Source: Echinococcus granulosus
Lineage: Eukaryota > Platyhelminthes > Cestoda > Cyclophyllidea > Taeniidae
Length of the DNA stretch: 64,000 nucleotides
Assembly: GCF_000524195.1 (NCBI RefSeq)
Contig: NW_020170584.1
Location: 17,119-81,118, forward strand
Direction: 5' to 3'
The notes beneath the pieces were generated by a model that had not been told where the DNA came from, made no database searches, and worked only from the letters and a program-made list of their open reading frames with translations. Position 1 is the stretch's first letter. Each line of letters begins with the position of its first letter. Positions 11,069-23,000 of this stretch are shown here, in pieces. Made by a program: the position numbers and the translations under genes.

Positions 11069-14000
11069 ATGGACAGTGGTGTTGACATGCGAGAGACATC
11101 TCACTCAACCTCCTCCTGTTCCTCTCGAGTTGGGGCCTACTCCACTGACTCCTCTTCCACCACACCCTCGTCGAATGAACGACGCGGAGGATTAGCTACG
11201 ACAACTTCGATCTCGGCCACGGCAACACCTACCACACCTGTAGGCGGTGTGAACGCCCTGAAGTTGTTCATTGGTCAGATCCCACGATTTATGAATGAGG
11301 CGGACATAAGACCTATCTTTGAGGAATTTGGACCCATTTCTGACATCCTCGTATTAAGGGACAAGCTGACTGGCATTCACAAAGGTAAGTCGTCCTCTTC
11401 GCATGCATTTTGTCTAATGCATAGTCCTTAATCTCCTACCCCACCCTTTTCACATCTCTTAAAGAAATATGACGAAACCGCTTGACGAGGCAGAGACATA
11501 AATTTCACTCTATTTCCTGCGGATATTACCTAGATGTTGCACCTTTAGAGACCCTTTACGTCCATTTGGGTTTTACTTATCCTTGGAAGGGTATGGGGTG
11601 TTTTGAGGAGGAAGGGTAGACTATGTCGAGAGGGCGGGAAGCCGTTAAAAGGACAGGAGCAGGAGGGAGTTGCACCTCTGATCCATATTTAGCCTCGGTT
11701 CTGCGTCGGTGGCCTTTATTAATGAATTTCTGGGTTTCTTTTCACGACTCTGCAACAATTTCTTTGGAAAACTTTCATCAGTTCCCTTAGACGTGGCGTT
11801 AGAATTCCCTCCCCTCCCCTCCCCGGTTTGACGGACATGTCGTTTGATAGGATTTACGACGGAAAAGTGACAGATTATTCACTTCATCGCAGGGTTGGCT
11901 GTACAATTTTTTCGATGCGGCGTGTCCCAAACTCAAAAGTAGTATTGGAAGAAGCATCAGACATACAAACAGGAGTTTTGCCACCCTCCGTTCCCCTCAC
12001 CTTCCCTCCCCCGCCCAGCGACACTTCCCTACCCCTCAAAATCACTGGGGCCGTAGATAAATTGGGTGGAGGATAGCTGACTGCCCTCCACGTCTGGTAC
12101 GAGCCACCGCTTCCACCCCTATCTTTGACTAATAATATGTTTAACAAGCTATTTTTAAGCCAGAGGAGCATTCTGGAGGTACTTGAACTTTTGCGTGTGC
12201 TTTTTTGCTAATCCAAAGGGGTAAAGATGGCATAGAGATGCAACCGCGATGTTATCTGCAACCATCGCTCTTAAGTACTCCGACGTTATCAAACCTTTGT
12301 GGATTCGGGTAAGGGCGAGGCAGAGAGCATAGCATTTAGGTGCTAAGGAGCTATTTTTGGCTAAAAAAGCTCAAACAATAATTCACGGTTGAAAGTGGTG
12401 TAGTACACATTTGATGGAGGTCAGTGTGCCTCATTCCCGGCTCCTCTTCTCCCTGTGTGGTTTCTCAGCCTCTGACAAGGGAAGATTGGATAGGAGGTGG
12501 AGGTTGGTAAAGTTTAAGGAGGATCGAGCACTCGTTCCCTCGCTCATTCACTCACATGGTTGGCACAAACTGACCCCATGTCGCCTAAACGGTCCAATTT
12601 AACCAAGTCCTCATGACAACCGACTCACTCAGCAATACCAGAGAGCTCTGCATTAATTTACCCGCCAGATTTTGGTAAACTAATCCCACAGGCGAGTGTT
12701 AACCCTCTGGTTTAATATTTTCCCTCATTTTTATGTGTAATGTGAACTTTTCAATCAGATCAAATTTCCCATCACAAAAAAGGGGAGGGCACGAGGTCCT
12801 TTTTTTAAACCATGGTAAAAAATGGCTTTGCGCCCAACCTACTGGCGCATTTGCTCTGCAGCCGTGCCGCTTACATGGGCTGTAACGTGACCTCGGCCAT
12901 TTCACCGCGATCTAATTAGCCTGACTTATTTAAAAATGAGTGGAAAGAGGGTGAGAGAAGGAAAAAAAATTAGTTGTCTATTTTAAACCGGAGGAATATT
13001 TATTCTTTTGTATGTGGGTGCCAAAACGCTAAAGAGATTAATGAACCAGACCATGTTTTAACCCTTTCTTGAGACGATTGAAAGTGTCCTATAGTTTACC
13101 GGAAACTTGACGTATTTAAGTAGGCTAAAACACCTATTTAAGTAGTATGTACCCACATATCATTTAATCCAAATTTATGGCTCTTCTTTGAAGCACCTCA
13201 AAATACGCAATTTAATCCTGTCGAGTAGTGACGGGTGGAAAGACTTCTCTGCGGTAGTTATGCCCCAATTCCGGCCACCAGTGGGAGTTTAAATGACCTT
13301 CCTTACGGGAGTGGAATCCGCCTTTCGCAGTGGAAATTGGTTAACTGCTAGACAGGACATTAACTAGGATTTTAGACAAAATTCAGCGGAAAAGAGGCTA
13401 ACTTTGACCTTATTTAGGTGAACCAATCCCCTTTAAGGTCATTGGATAATAAAATCGGATTTGTGGTTTATTTAATACCCCCACAGGAACAGCCAAGCCG
13501 TTGAGCTATAAAACTAACTCGATTGGCTGAGGTATAGAAACTTCATCGGTGGGGTTTTAGGTAGCTTAAGGCGTCCTCTTTAACTCCTCTAGAAAACCTT
13601 CCTCTGTAATTACGACTAGAGACAGACTTAACCTTTTTGTCACCAATACTACTGAATAACTCCCTTCCAATAAGTAGTAAGTAAAAAGCAAAACAACAAA
13701 GGTCTTTTTGTCTTGACCGAGATGATTGGGATTTACTCTACTGAGCTGGACCTGTTGCCTAGCAATGCGACAAGGCTAAGAATCACGTATTAGAGAGCCG
13801 AAGACAGCAGTACGAGTCGTGAAGGCCTCAACTCTTCTCGCACCCATTTGCCCGCTGCGTTGGTTGCGTAATTCAAACAGTCAACAACAATCACTGTCAA
13901 CGGTAGTGCCAGTTGGGGGGTGGGAAACCGTTATCCCTGACACTCGACGCCAAGTGTCTGCAACCATAAAAAAAGATGATTTTCTGGCTATTTGTAATAA

Positions 14001-17000
14001 AAGACATTAAGCTGTTCAATAACAAAGCTCTACCACTTTACACTTGCGGCAACAAGAGAGTAATGTTGACATGTCTGGAATTATTGGGCGGATTGACGGA
14101 CAGGCAAGGGGGGGATTGAAAAAAATGAATGTGGAATGGATGGATAGATGGATGAGTTGAAGGAGGGATGGACGGATGGATGGACAGATGGGGAATGGAT
14201 TGAGGGGCGGAGGGATGGATAGATATATGAATTTATAAGGGATAGCTGCAAGATGGAATGGCGGACGGGGGGATGGATGGATAGGTGGATGCGAGATGGA
14301 TGGATGGATACAAGGTAAATAGTTGGATGTGCAGACTCATTCTGTAAGTCATTGACTCGGAATTTTCGAGAGGGTTCCCCAAGACAAATAACAAAGTATA
14401 CCTTTATCAAATTTCACCAACAACCGCCAGACATCCCTGATACCTTGTCGTTTCTCATTTTTGGTCCAGCTAATCCCTTGACACTATAGTCACAATCTAA
14501 CCAATGGCGAAACAGAATGCGCCATTTGATTTCCCCCTCCTTCACCATGCTTTTCTTCCTTCTCTTGTAAAAAAAAGGTGAAAGAAACGACAAGACGATA
14601 GCATTTCTCGCAAATTTAGCGTATAGGGGATGAAGAGCTGCTTTACTCCCTCTTTATTATTATTATTGCTGCTGTTGTGCTCTGTTCGCTGTGACAAGTA
14701 CGTTCACACAGCAACCCCTGCTGCAGATTTTCTAATGAAATAAAAGACTTAGGACTTGTTCGATTAGTAAAAAAATATTTAAAAAAAACAAAGTCTATCT
14801 TTTAGGTTTTAAAGCCAAAAATAATTGCTGTCTTTATATTGGTTGCCCAAAATCAATAATTTCGGACCAATCGCAAGTATTGATTAAGTTGGTGTGCTGT
14901 TAATGGCCATCTTACTAATTTATTTAAATACCGAAAAAATCTTGATTTTTTTAACTTTTTTCCCCACTCGTACAGGTAGTGGAGGAAAAGACTAAAGGGC
15001 GGATTTTTATAAAAATAAACCTACGCCACCAGTTTTGTAAATCTTTTAAACATCCGGTTTGAAAATGCGAATAGGTGCTACTGCCATTCACCTCAGTTAA
15101 ATGCGGGTACAAAGGCTGTTGCTGCTGCGGGTAAACATTATTTAAAAATGTTAAAATTATTTTTTTTTTTGGAATTAACTTGCTAAAAATAAACAGCGTT
15201 TTCCTATTGGTTGCCCAAAAGCCAATAATTATGGACCAGTCTCCAGTAATGATTGATTCGGGGGCGTTATTCGTAATCACCCCACCACTTCTATGAAATT
15301 CTAAATAATCCTGATTTCTCCCAACATTATTGTCTCAGAAGAGGTGGTAGAGGTAGTGGCGGAGGCTAAAGGGCGGACAATTTTGCTTGCATAAATTTTT
15401 CAGCATTCATTTTAAAAACCAGACAGACGTTGCTTCCATTCTCAACACTAAAACATGAGTATGCAAGTTAAGTCCTTCCACAGTACAGCAATTTTTGTTG
15501 AGAAGTGGCGATGTAATTGTATGAAATATGATAAGGAGGAAAAGGAGGAGGAAAAAATAACATTTTTTATGGTGCGTGAGCAAGTCAAACAATAGACACA
15601 CCTTTGGCAGTTGAGTCGTCTTCTTTTGGCCACACCTCCACATTCCCATCTGCACGTATTTAAGGCAGGCAAAGATCAGTCTTACCATGGGGTGAAAGAC
15701 GTCTTCCATCAAATCATCCATTCATTTCGAGGTCCAGGATGCGTCAGTCCTGGAGGTACTCTCGTCTGATTTCCAAGTCATCCATGAATTCAACCATCTC
15801 GTGATTGGCCTACCCCACCCTTTTGTAAGCTTCCTTTCTTGCTTAAATCCCCCTGTCATTCAATCCTACCTTCCTGCATCTGTCCTAAAGCCTGTCACTT
15901 GTCACCGCCTGACTATAATGCAACCACAAATGCCAAATCACCTTTACTTTCTCCTCCACAGGCTGTGCATTCATCACTTTTTGCAAACGAGACTCCGCAG
16001 TACGATGTCAGGAGACGTTGCACGAGAAGAAGATCCTTCCAGGCGTGAGTTGTCGCTGTCAATTACCGATTATTTTTGCCTTACTGACTGCATTTAAATT
16101 TGTGTTTGACTCCCCCGCTTTCCCGTGTGGTGTCACTTAAAATAAACTGTGTGATTTTGCATTGTGTGGAAAAATATGGATGAGTCTTTTGCTCTCTCCC
16201 TTCGTTTCGTTACATGGCATGTGAGATTAGAGGGGAATTTGGGGTAACCTCTATCCCCTGCCCCTAGAGCCCCCCCGCCGCCCTAGCCCTTATCTAGCCC
16301 ATCAAGCACAAAATTTGCCGCCGTTTGTGTGATTGAAGTAAAACAAAAAGCAGAGGTTGGTAAAATAACTGGTTGGGAGTGTGTCGAAGCCATCTTTGGG
16401 GTGTCTACGATGCTGACGACTCCTCACCTCAGTATTGGTGTCGCCTTTGGAAGCGGTGGTTCTGCGGTGCCTTTCAGGTGCTTCTCGAGAAAATTGGATT
16501 TTGGAATTCGGCCCACCTTCGACTAGAAAATAATCAAGTGATTTAAGTCCTGCGAATGCCCTTGAAACCCTCCTTGACAATTCACTCTTCTTCTCTTCAA
16601 CTTACTTTGAAGAAAGAAAAGTCTGCGATTCTCTACAATGAAAAGTCTCTAACGAATAAAATTGGATGACTCTCTGGTGTTGCCAGTGGCAACCATTTTA
16701 AATGCAGTGATATTACTAGCTAGCTTCACAGATTCGTAAAAAAATTCTCCTTTCGTTTTGGAATCGTAATACTTTCCGCTTTGAGAAGGGTGGTGGTGTG
16801 GGGAAGTAGTGACGCGACTTCTTGGACCTCTTCTTGGCATGTTTACCAAATTTTTTAACCTATAGCGAAGTTCCTTTTGCTTCCGAAATAACCTTTAAGT
16901 TATTTTACTCTTTCACTTTTTTATTTGCATTTAAGATGGCTCGACCCCTACAGGTGAAGGCGGCGGACTGCGAACGCAAGTCCGGTAAGTCCTGCTTACC

Positions 17001-20000
17001 TGTTCAATCTGGCAAACGCGTATTGACATCCCAAGGTCACTGGATTAGGTCTTTTAAATGTAGGCGATTCTACCACCTCCTCTGTCAGTCCTTTTTGCCA
17101 ATATTAACCCCTCCTGTCCCCTCCTCCCCCACTACTACCGTACCAGCGGGTTCTTTGAGGGAGGGGAAAGGGCCCTTACCCTCCTGAAACAAAAAACTGG
17201 TTAGCTGATAGTCAAGTGGGAGCAAAATGCGGCACCCCTCTGCACATAATGGAATGCTTGATTGAGTTGACTAGCACCTCATTGACCTCGCTAAGTCCAT
17301 TCTTCTCCTCCACCTTAAACTTCTTTTTTATTGAGACCTACAATGACCTCAAAACAAAGGATTGATTAATTAGACTGCATTCATTACTCCTCCTTCTCTT
17401 CATCGGCGCCAGAGAGAAGCAAAAGCCCCCTTCAACGAATTCCCACCTTTAATTAGCCTCCAGACGTGTAGACTAACTTGCGGGGAAGGAAGGGAGAGGC
17501 CAAGTCGCCACCACCAGTCAGTTATGCCAGCTTTACTCAACCACAAAATGCGCTCAAATTTTTGTAGTTTTATTCCTCAATGGTTTTAATGCACTCCCGC
17601 AGTATTTAGTTTGAGGACAAACCCCTTACCGATATAAAAATCCCTCACCATCCACCCCCACATACGTTCATCCTCTTCCCCCCCCACATTCTCCGTGAAT
17701 CCATTAGCTATCCGCGGGGACTTGCACGCCGTTTTATGGCCAACCGCAAGGCCATCAACAAATTATGAAAAAATTTTTCCCACATCTTTATTTCGCTACC
17801 CTTTATTTTTATTTTATCGACTGCAGAAGCTCTGTAAGATAGCCGTTTTTTCACCAGCCTAGTCATTTGCTATCGATCCCGTGAAATCGATCACTAAAAC
17901 GCGCGGGGTGCGTGTCTAGGCGAGACAATATACGATGTTGACCCATTCAAACAAATAATAATATTATTGGCAACTTTTAATTAGGGCTCTTATTAAAATT
18001 AAGCTATTAAACGAAATGAAACAAACACTAATGCAAATGTTTATTTTGCAATATTTGACAAACGACTGTATACATATAAGAGTAAACAATTACATTCACA
18101 AATATCATTCTGGCATTTAGTAGCAAACTCGTACTTCAAGTAAATTAAGATATAATGCAAGAACAAAATGCCTTTACTTTCAGGATTATTCCTGTGCAAG
18201 TCAAGCATGTTGAATTGCGCATTTAGCCTCCTTTTTTTTCGATCAAGAAGTCGTCGCCCAAATTGCCGGTAAATGGCGTAGGCACACACGCACTCGGACG
18301 CGCACGCCTTCTAGTATACACAAAAGGCAAACATTATTACTATCTGCCATTGGCTGTAAGGGTTTCTATAATTATCCCCCACATACACGCACCAACGCCT
18401 CCGCGTCCACCTCGTCGGTCGCCTTTACATGCAACCGTGTGCTAACTGCGTTTGACAAAATTGGTCGATTTTTCTTAACACAATTGACGCCATCATCAGT
18501 GGTGAAGGGATTAAAGTTTCGGAGCCAAAAGTTTTGCGCCTTTTAGCTTATAAACTCGCCACTAAACCATTGTCAATTTTGAAATAAAGCTAACTGATTT
18601 TTCTAGACATTAGTGTTTTATGCATTGTCTGTAAACAATAGATTTAGTGATCTTTTTGTACTCAAATCGCTCCCTCCTTCTCTCTCTCACACAGTCTATT
18701 TTTGCTAAGAGAAATGAATTAGAGTTGTTTACGCCTTCTTACTTCATGAATTATAGTTTGAAATATGCGTTTTGTAAAAGTTCGGAATGTTAGAGAATTT
18801 TCCTAAATAGGCAACTGTCATTTTCGATGATCAACCGCCCAATGAGTCGTTATATATGTCCTCAGTAAGTGATTTACTACAATATGGAATTTTAAAAAGC
18901 GTCATTTTCCTCAGGAGGCGAACTTCACTTGATTGCTAGTTGCCATGATCACAAAAGTTCATCCTTTTGTGTGTGTGTGTGTGTGTGTGTTCCTACTCCT
19001 TCATAAATAAAGGCTAGTCTTTACCACAAGGCAGCCCCTTTGGCCCGATATGATAAACATTTATAGCCCATGCAGCTCGCTATATTCGTACAAACCATTT
19101 ACTTTGCTCTTATTCTGGGAAAATGTGGTTTTGTTATGTTGTGAGAAACGACTGGGGTGTATGCGAACTTGTCATTTTCAACTGACAAAATGTATCAAAG
19201 TTGGGAAAAGAGAGGCCTATTTTTGAAAAACAAGGGAGTGAGACTCTCTGAAGTCGACATCTACTTCTCTCTCCCCCAAAACTGCACACACTAGTTGTTT
19301 ACAAAAGTTAAAAGGGATCTTTTGTGCCTAATTTAGATAGACCTGCGGGTTTGTAACGCAAATGGAAATACTTGCGTTCAAAAATGACAAAAATAGGCTT
19401 TATGATCTGGGTCTATTAAATACTTGCGTTGGAGGGCTCCACATCAGTAGTAAAAGAAAGGGGAAGGAATAAGAACATAAACTGTCCTTTGCAGCAAGAA
19501 GATAGTCTTTTCCACAGAGAGAGGGATGCGGCTTGTAGATGATAACGAGATAAATGGATGGACGGACAGACGGACGGGAAGCACAAAGCATTTCTATTTG
19601 AACAGGCTATTTCTATTCCAACATAGTTGGAGTCCTTGGATCGTAGTTGTTCGCAAAATCACCCTCTTGGACCTTCCAACCCATATTCCCTTTACCAAAA
19701 TCTCACGGGCAGATCTCTCTCATTTCCAGCTAAGCTGTTTTCACCCTTGGGCCTTCTGATGGATGACCAAGTCCTCGTGACGACTGATGCGACTAAACCC
19801 TGTCAAAATTATGGGTGGCACAGTCCAGACCCCACCTGCCTCCTCCTTTTCCTCCTCTACACTCACTGGTAACCTCAAAATAAGTTAATGATCTCTCTCT
19901 TTCAGGGAAAAAACTAAATATTAAAAATCTTCATCCTCCTCGTAGTTTCTTTTTTTCGAATGGGTAGATTGATATTTTTAACCCAGGGGGAAAAATTACT

Positions 20001-23000
20001 TTAGTTCATTTAAAAAAAAATTTTCATCTCATTCCTAAATTTTACCTTAAATTTCCTTAAAGACGTTATCTCATTCATAAGGCGGCTTTTTATTGCAAAT
20101 CATTTTGTCGCCTTTTCGTCAGTCTATTCCCCGATCTTCCTCCCCCCCCCTCTATCAGCACAAGGCGAAGCCAAAATTTCCACTTTCTGTCTTCCCCCTG
20201 TTTATGGTTATACAAAAAATGTTATCAGAGAAATAAGCAAATAAAAATTTGCTTGGGTTACCAGAATAGCTCTATAGTTGCTGTGATTTAAATAAATGAT
20301 TAAGGCTAGCCTAAATTTAGCTCCAACTCCTTCTCTTCTCCCCTCCCCTCCCCTCATGTGACCTACAGGAAATGCGTGGGCGGAAGGTACAAGAGTACTC
20401 CATTTGTGATTTCCTTTCAAACAAATCATCTACTCGCCAATATTCAGTAGCAAAGTTTATTATGGGTTGGTATGTTCCTGATGCTTCGCCTAATTTGCTT
20501 CCCCCAAAATCAGCGATAAAGTCGGGTTTGTAGCTGCTGCGTAATTTGAATGCTTCGTGATCAATTAGCGTTGGCTACTCTTTTGGAGTAAGGAGATCTT
20601 GTGGGCATAAATTCGGCTCTAGTGCTCGCCCAACTTTCCGACTGGTTTAAGTGGGTCTGCAAGATAGCTTCGTAGAGAGCGAGGCAACATTTGATTGCGT
20701 CAAAGCACGTACCTTGTGACAAGCTCTCTTGCATAGAGAACAAATGTCTGATAGTAACTGATCTAAGTCAACATCACATGTTTCAGGTCACCCGCACAAT
20801 CAAGAATATTCTATTGCAATAGATTAAAAAATATTTTGTTTTGCATTTAATTTGGCGAAATCTAGGCATCAACATTATCATATGCTGACTTGCTCTAAGA
20901 TGTACTGGTGAGTCTTTTTTTTATTTTATAGACAAAACTAGTAATTTTTTCTTAAACAAAATGGGAAAAGTTTTCTATAAGAAATCGCCATCATGCCTTA
21001 CAACTCCTAGAAATACTCAGACGCCTTAAGCGTCAATTCGCCGTGACCGGTGGCATGCTGCTTCACCTGTGCTCTTTTACGAAGAGGCGATGACGGTGTA
21101 GCTTTGTTACCACCTATCAACTACAAGATGTAAGGATAAACTTCCTTTTCCGTCCCACTTACATAGTACCATTTAAGTTTTTTTTTAAAAATAACTAGGG
21201 AAAGGCATCCCAGAAGGTAGAAAATGGAGATAAATGAGCTTATTTGATCACAATCTGAAAAATTCTTAACACTTTAGAAGCACATCAATATGTGTTTTTT
21301 TTTTTCATTCTCCTGTTAAGTTGGAGTCAACGTGTGGGTTCCCCGCTAAACACTTTGATCTGTGCCTCCACCTACACCGAGTCTCGGTTAATTAGCCCCA
21401 AGTAAACCTGCGCAACCACAGCCCAAATTCCTAGCAAAGCGGCCCCAAGAAGGCCTTTGCTCTTCTATGGATGTCAAGATTTAATTTCGCTTCTCTGGGT
21501 AAAACTGCCTCCTCCAGTCTCCCAAACACTGAGCAGTCATGTTTATTCAGCGCCATAGTGGAAAAAGTCTCCTTCCAAACAGCATTAGCCCATTTCCCAA
21601 AAAATGCTCAATTTTTGGTTAAACTGAGTCCAATCCGTTGCAGAAAACATCTTTCAATGGAGGGATTTCCATCGACTCGGCTATCATAGTACCATCCAAT
21701 AATTACCCGCTATTTTTGGATTACAACGCTTTTCCGTCAGAATTAGCAGCACTCTGCTCACGTCTGTTTCACCATTTTCTCAAATAAGATTAATCTTGAG
21801 GCTAAAAATATCCCCGAATGCGCCCACCTTCCCACCGCCAGTCCACGTAACTCGAAGAATACGCTCCCGTGCGTGCGTGCGTGTGCGCACGTTCACTCCT
21901 GCTTAGAATAGCCCTCGATCGATAGGGTGCGAAGGTGCGTGTTGGCACGCGTCCGCATCCACCTGCGTCTATCGATCGCGCCGTTGCTACAGACGGCAGA
22001 AACCGTAGCTGAGCGAAACTCACGCCCGCACACACGCACGCACGTACGCACTGCCTGGCAGAAGTAGCCGTTGCATTTGGCAGGTCTACTCTGCCCATCG
22101 ATTTCAACGCGCGTGCTGATTGGTGGGCTGGTGGGAGAAGGCGGAGGCGGAGGAGGCGGAGGCGGAGGGAGAGGAGAGCGCAGAATGACTGCTTGCCTGC
22201 CTGCTCGACTACGCCTAGTGTAATTGTGTTCTCTCTTCCCTACGTGTTGTCCTCTCCTTCGTGTCGTTGCTCTCCGTCCACTCATCCATCCACATCCCTC
22301 TCGCCATCCGTTCCGTCGTCCGCCCTAGTCGTTGTTTCATCCTTGGTTGTCGTCGTCGTGAAGTGCACAATGCTTCAAAGTAACGCGAAGAAGTGTGCCA
22401 GCGGTAAAGACACTGACTCTGCGAAGACAGAGGAGGGTAAAACCGAGACCAGCACATTAGTGACAAAAGCTGATAAAGCGCAAGACGGTAGGCGGGTTAC
22501 ACCCTCTAATCCACCTCTGCTGCAACTCCTTTTTTCTCCTCATCTCTTTTAGAAGAGAGGAAACTTTTCGTTGGAATGCTGAGCAAACAACAGAATGAGG
22601 AGGACGTGAGGCGAATTTTTGAACCCTTCGGGACGATTGAGGAGTGCACAATTTTGAGGGATCAGGCAGGCAACAGTAAAGGTGATTTGTCGAGTTGCAA
22701 TAATTTTAATTTGTAGGCCGTTTGTGGTTGATAACTGCCCAAAATAATTCCAATTTACTACTTTATTCACAAAATATTCTTTTTTAAGTACCTGGTGGTT
22801 TTAGCATGAAAAAATTGGTTCTCAAGGAGATTGTTGTTGAGGGTGTGTGCGCTTAGACCCACTGGACTCCACCTAGGTGTGTTCTGATTGGTTACTCACC
22901 TCTCTAAGTACAAACACAAATAATTTTTTAAAGAGGTAAAGTCAATCAAAGATACGACTTACTAGGGTTCCCCTTAAGCAATGTTGTCCCATATTACTTC

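Larger units (their letters stand above)
11385..15961 (+). other. CELF intron 1
   Basis: This 4.6 kb intron lies between the first and second halves of RRM1. It contains the GGAT tract at about 14.13-14.32 kb, a diverged direct duplication at 14.8-15.4 kb, and no supported gene. Short frames on both strands have biased composition and no partner exons. Confidence 0.85.
16985..22552 (+). other. CELF intron 3 (contains the internal promoter and alternative first exon)
   Basis: This 5.6 kb intron separates the RRM1 tail from RRM2. It holds ATCGAT words near 17871-17892, a TG repeat at 18969-18990, a small GGAC/GGAT run near 19555, and the GC-rich promoter-like block and coding first exon at 21.8-22.5 kb. 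I see no other gene in it. Confidence 0.8.

Noticed and set aside
16302..16580. Minus-strand 92-codon frame in CELF intron 2
   Set aside because: No recognisable domain and no partner exons; antisense to a well-defined intron.
21893..22285. Minus-strand 130-codon frame opposite the CELF internal promoter, with a proline run
   Set aside because: The proline run is the complement of the GGCGGAGG repeat and the rest is GC-rich promoter sequence; no splice-consistent partner was found.
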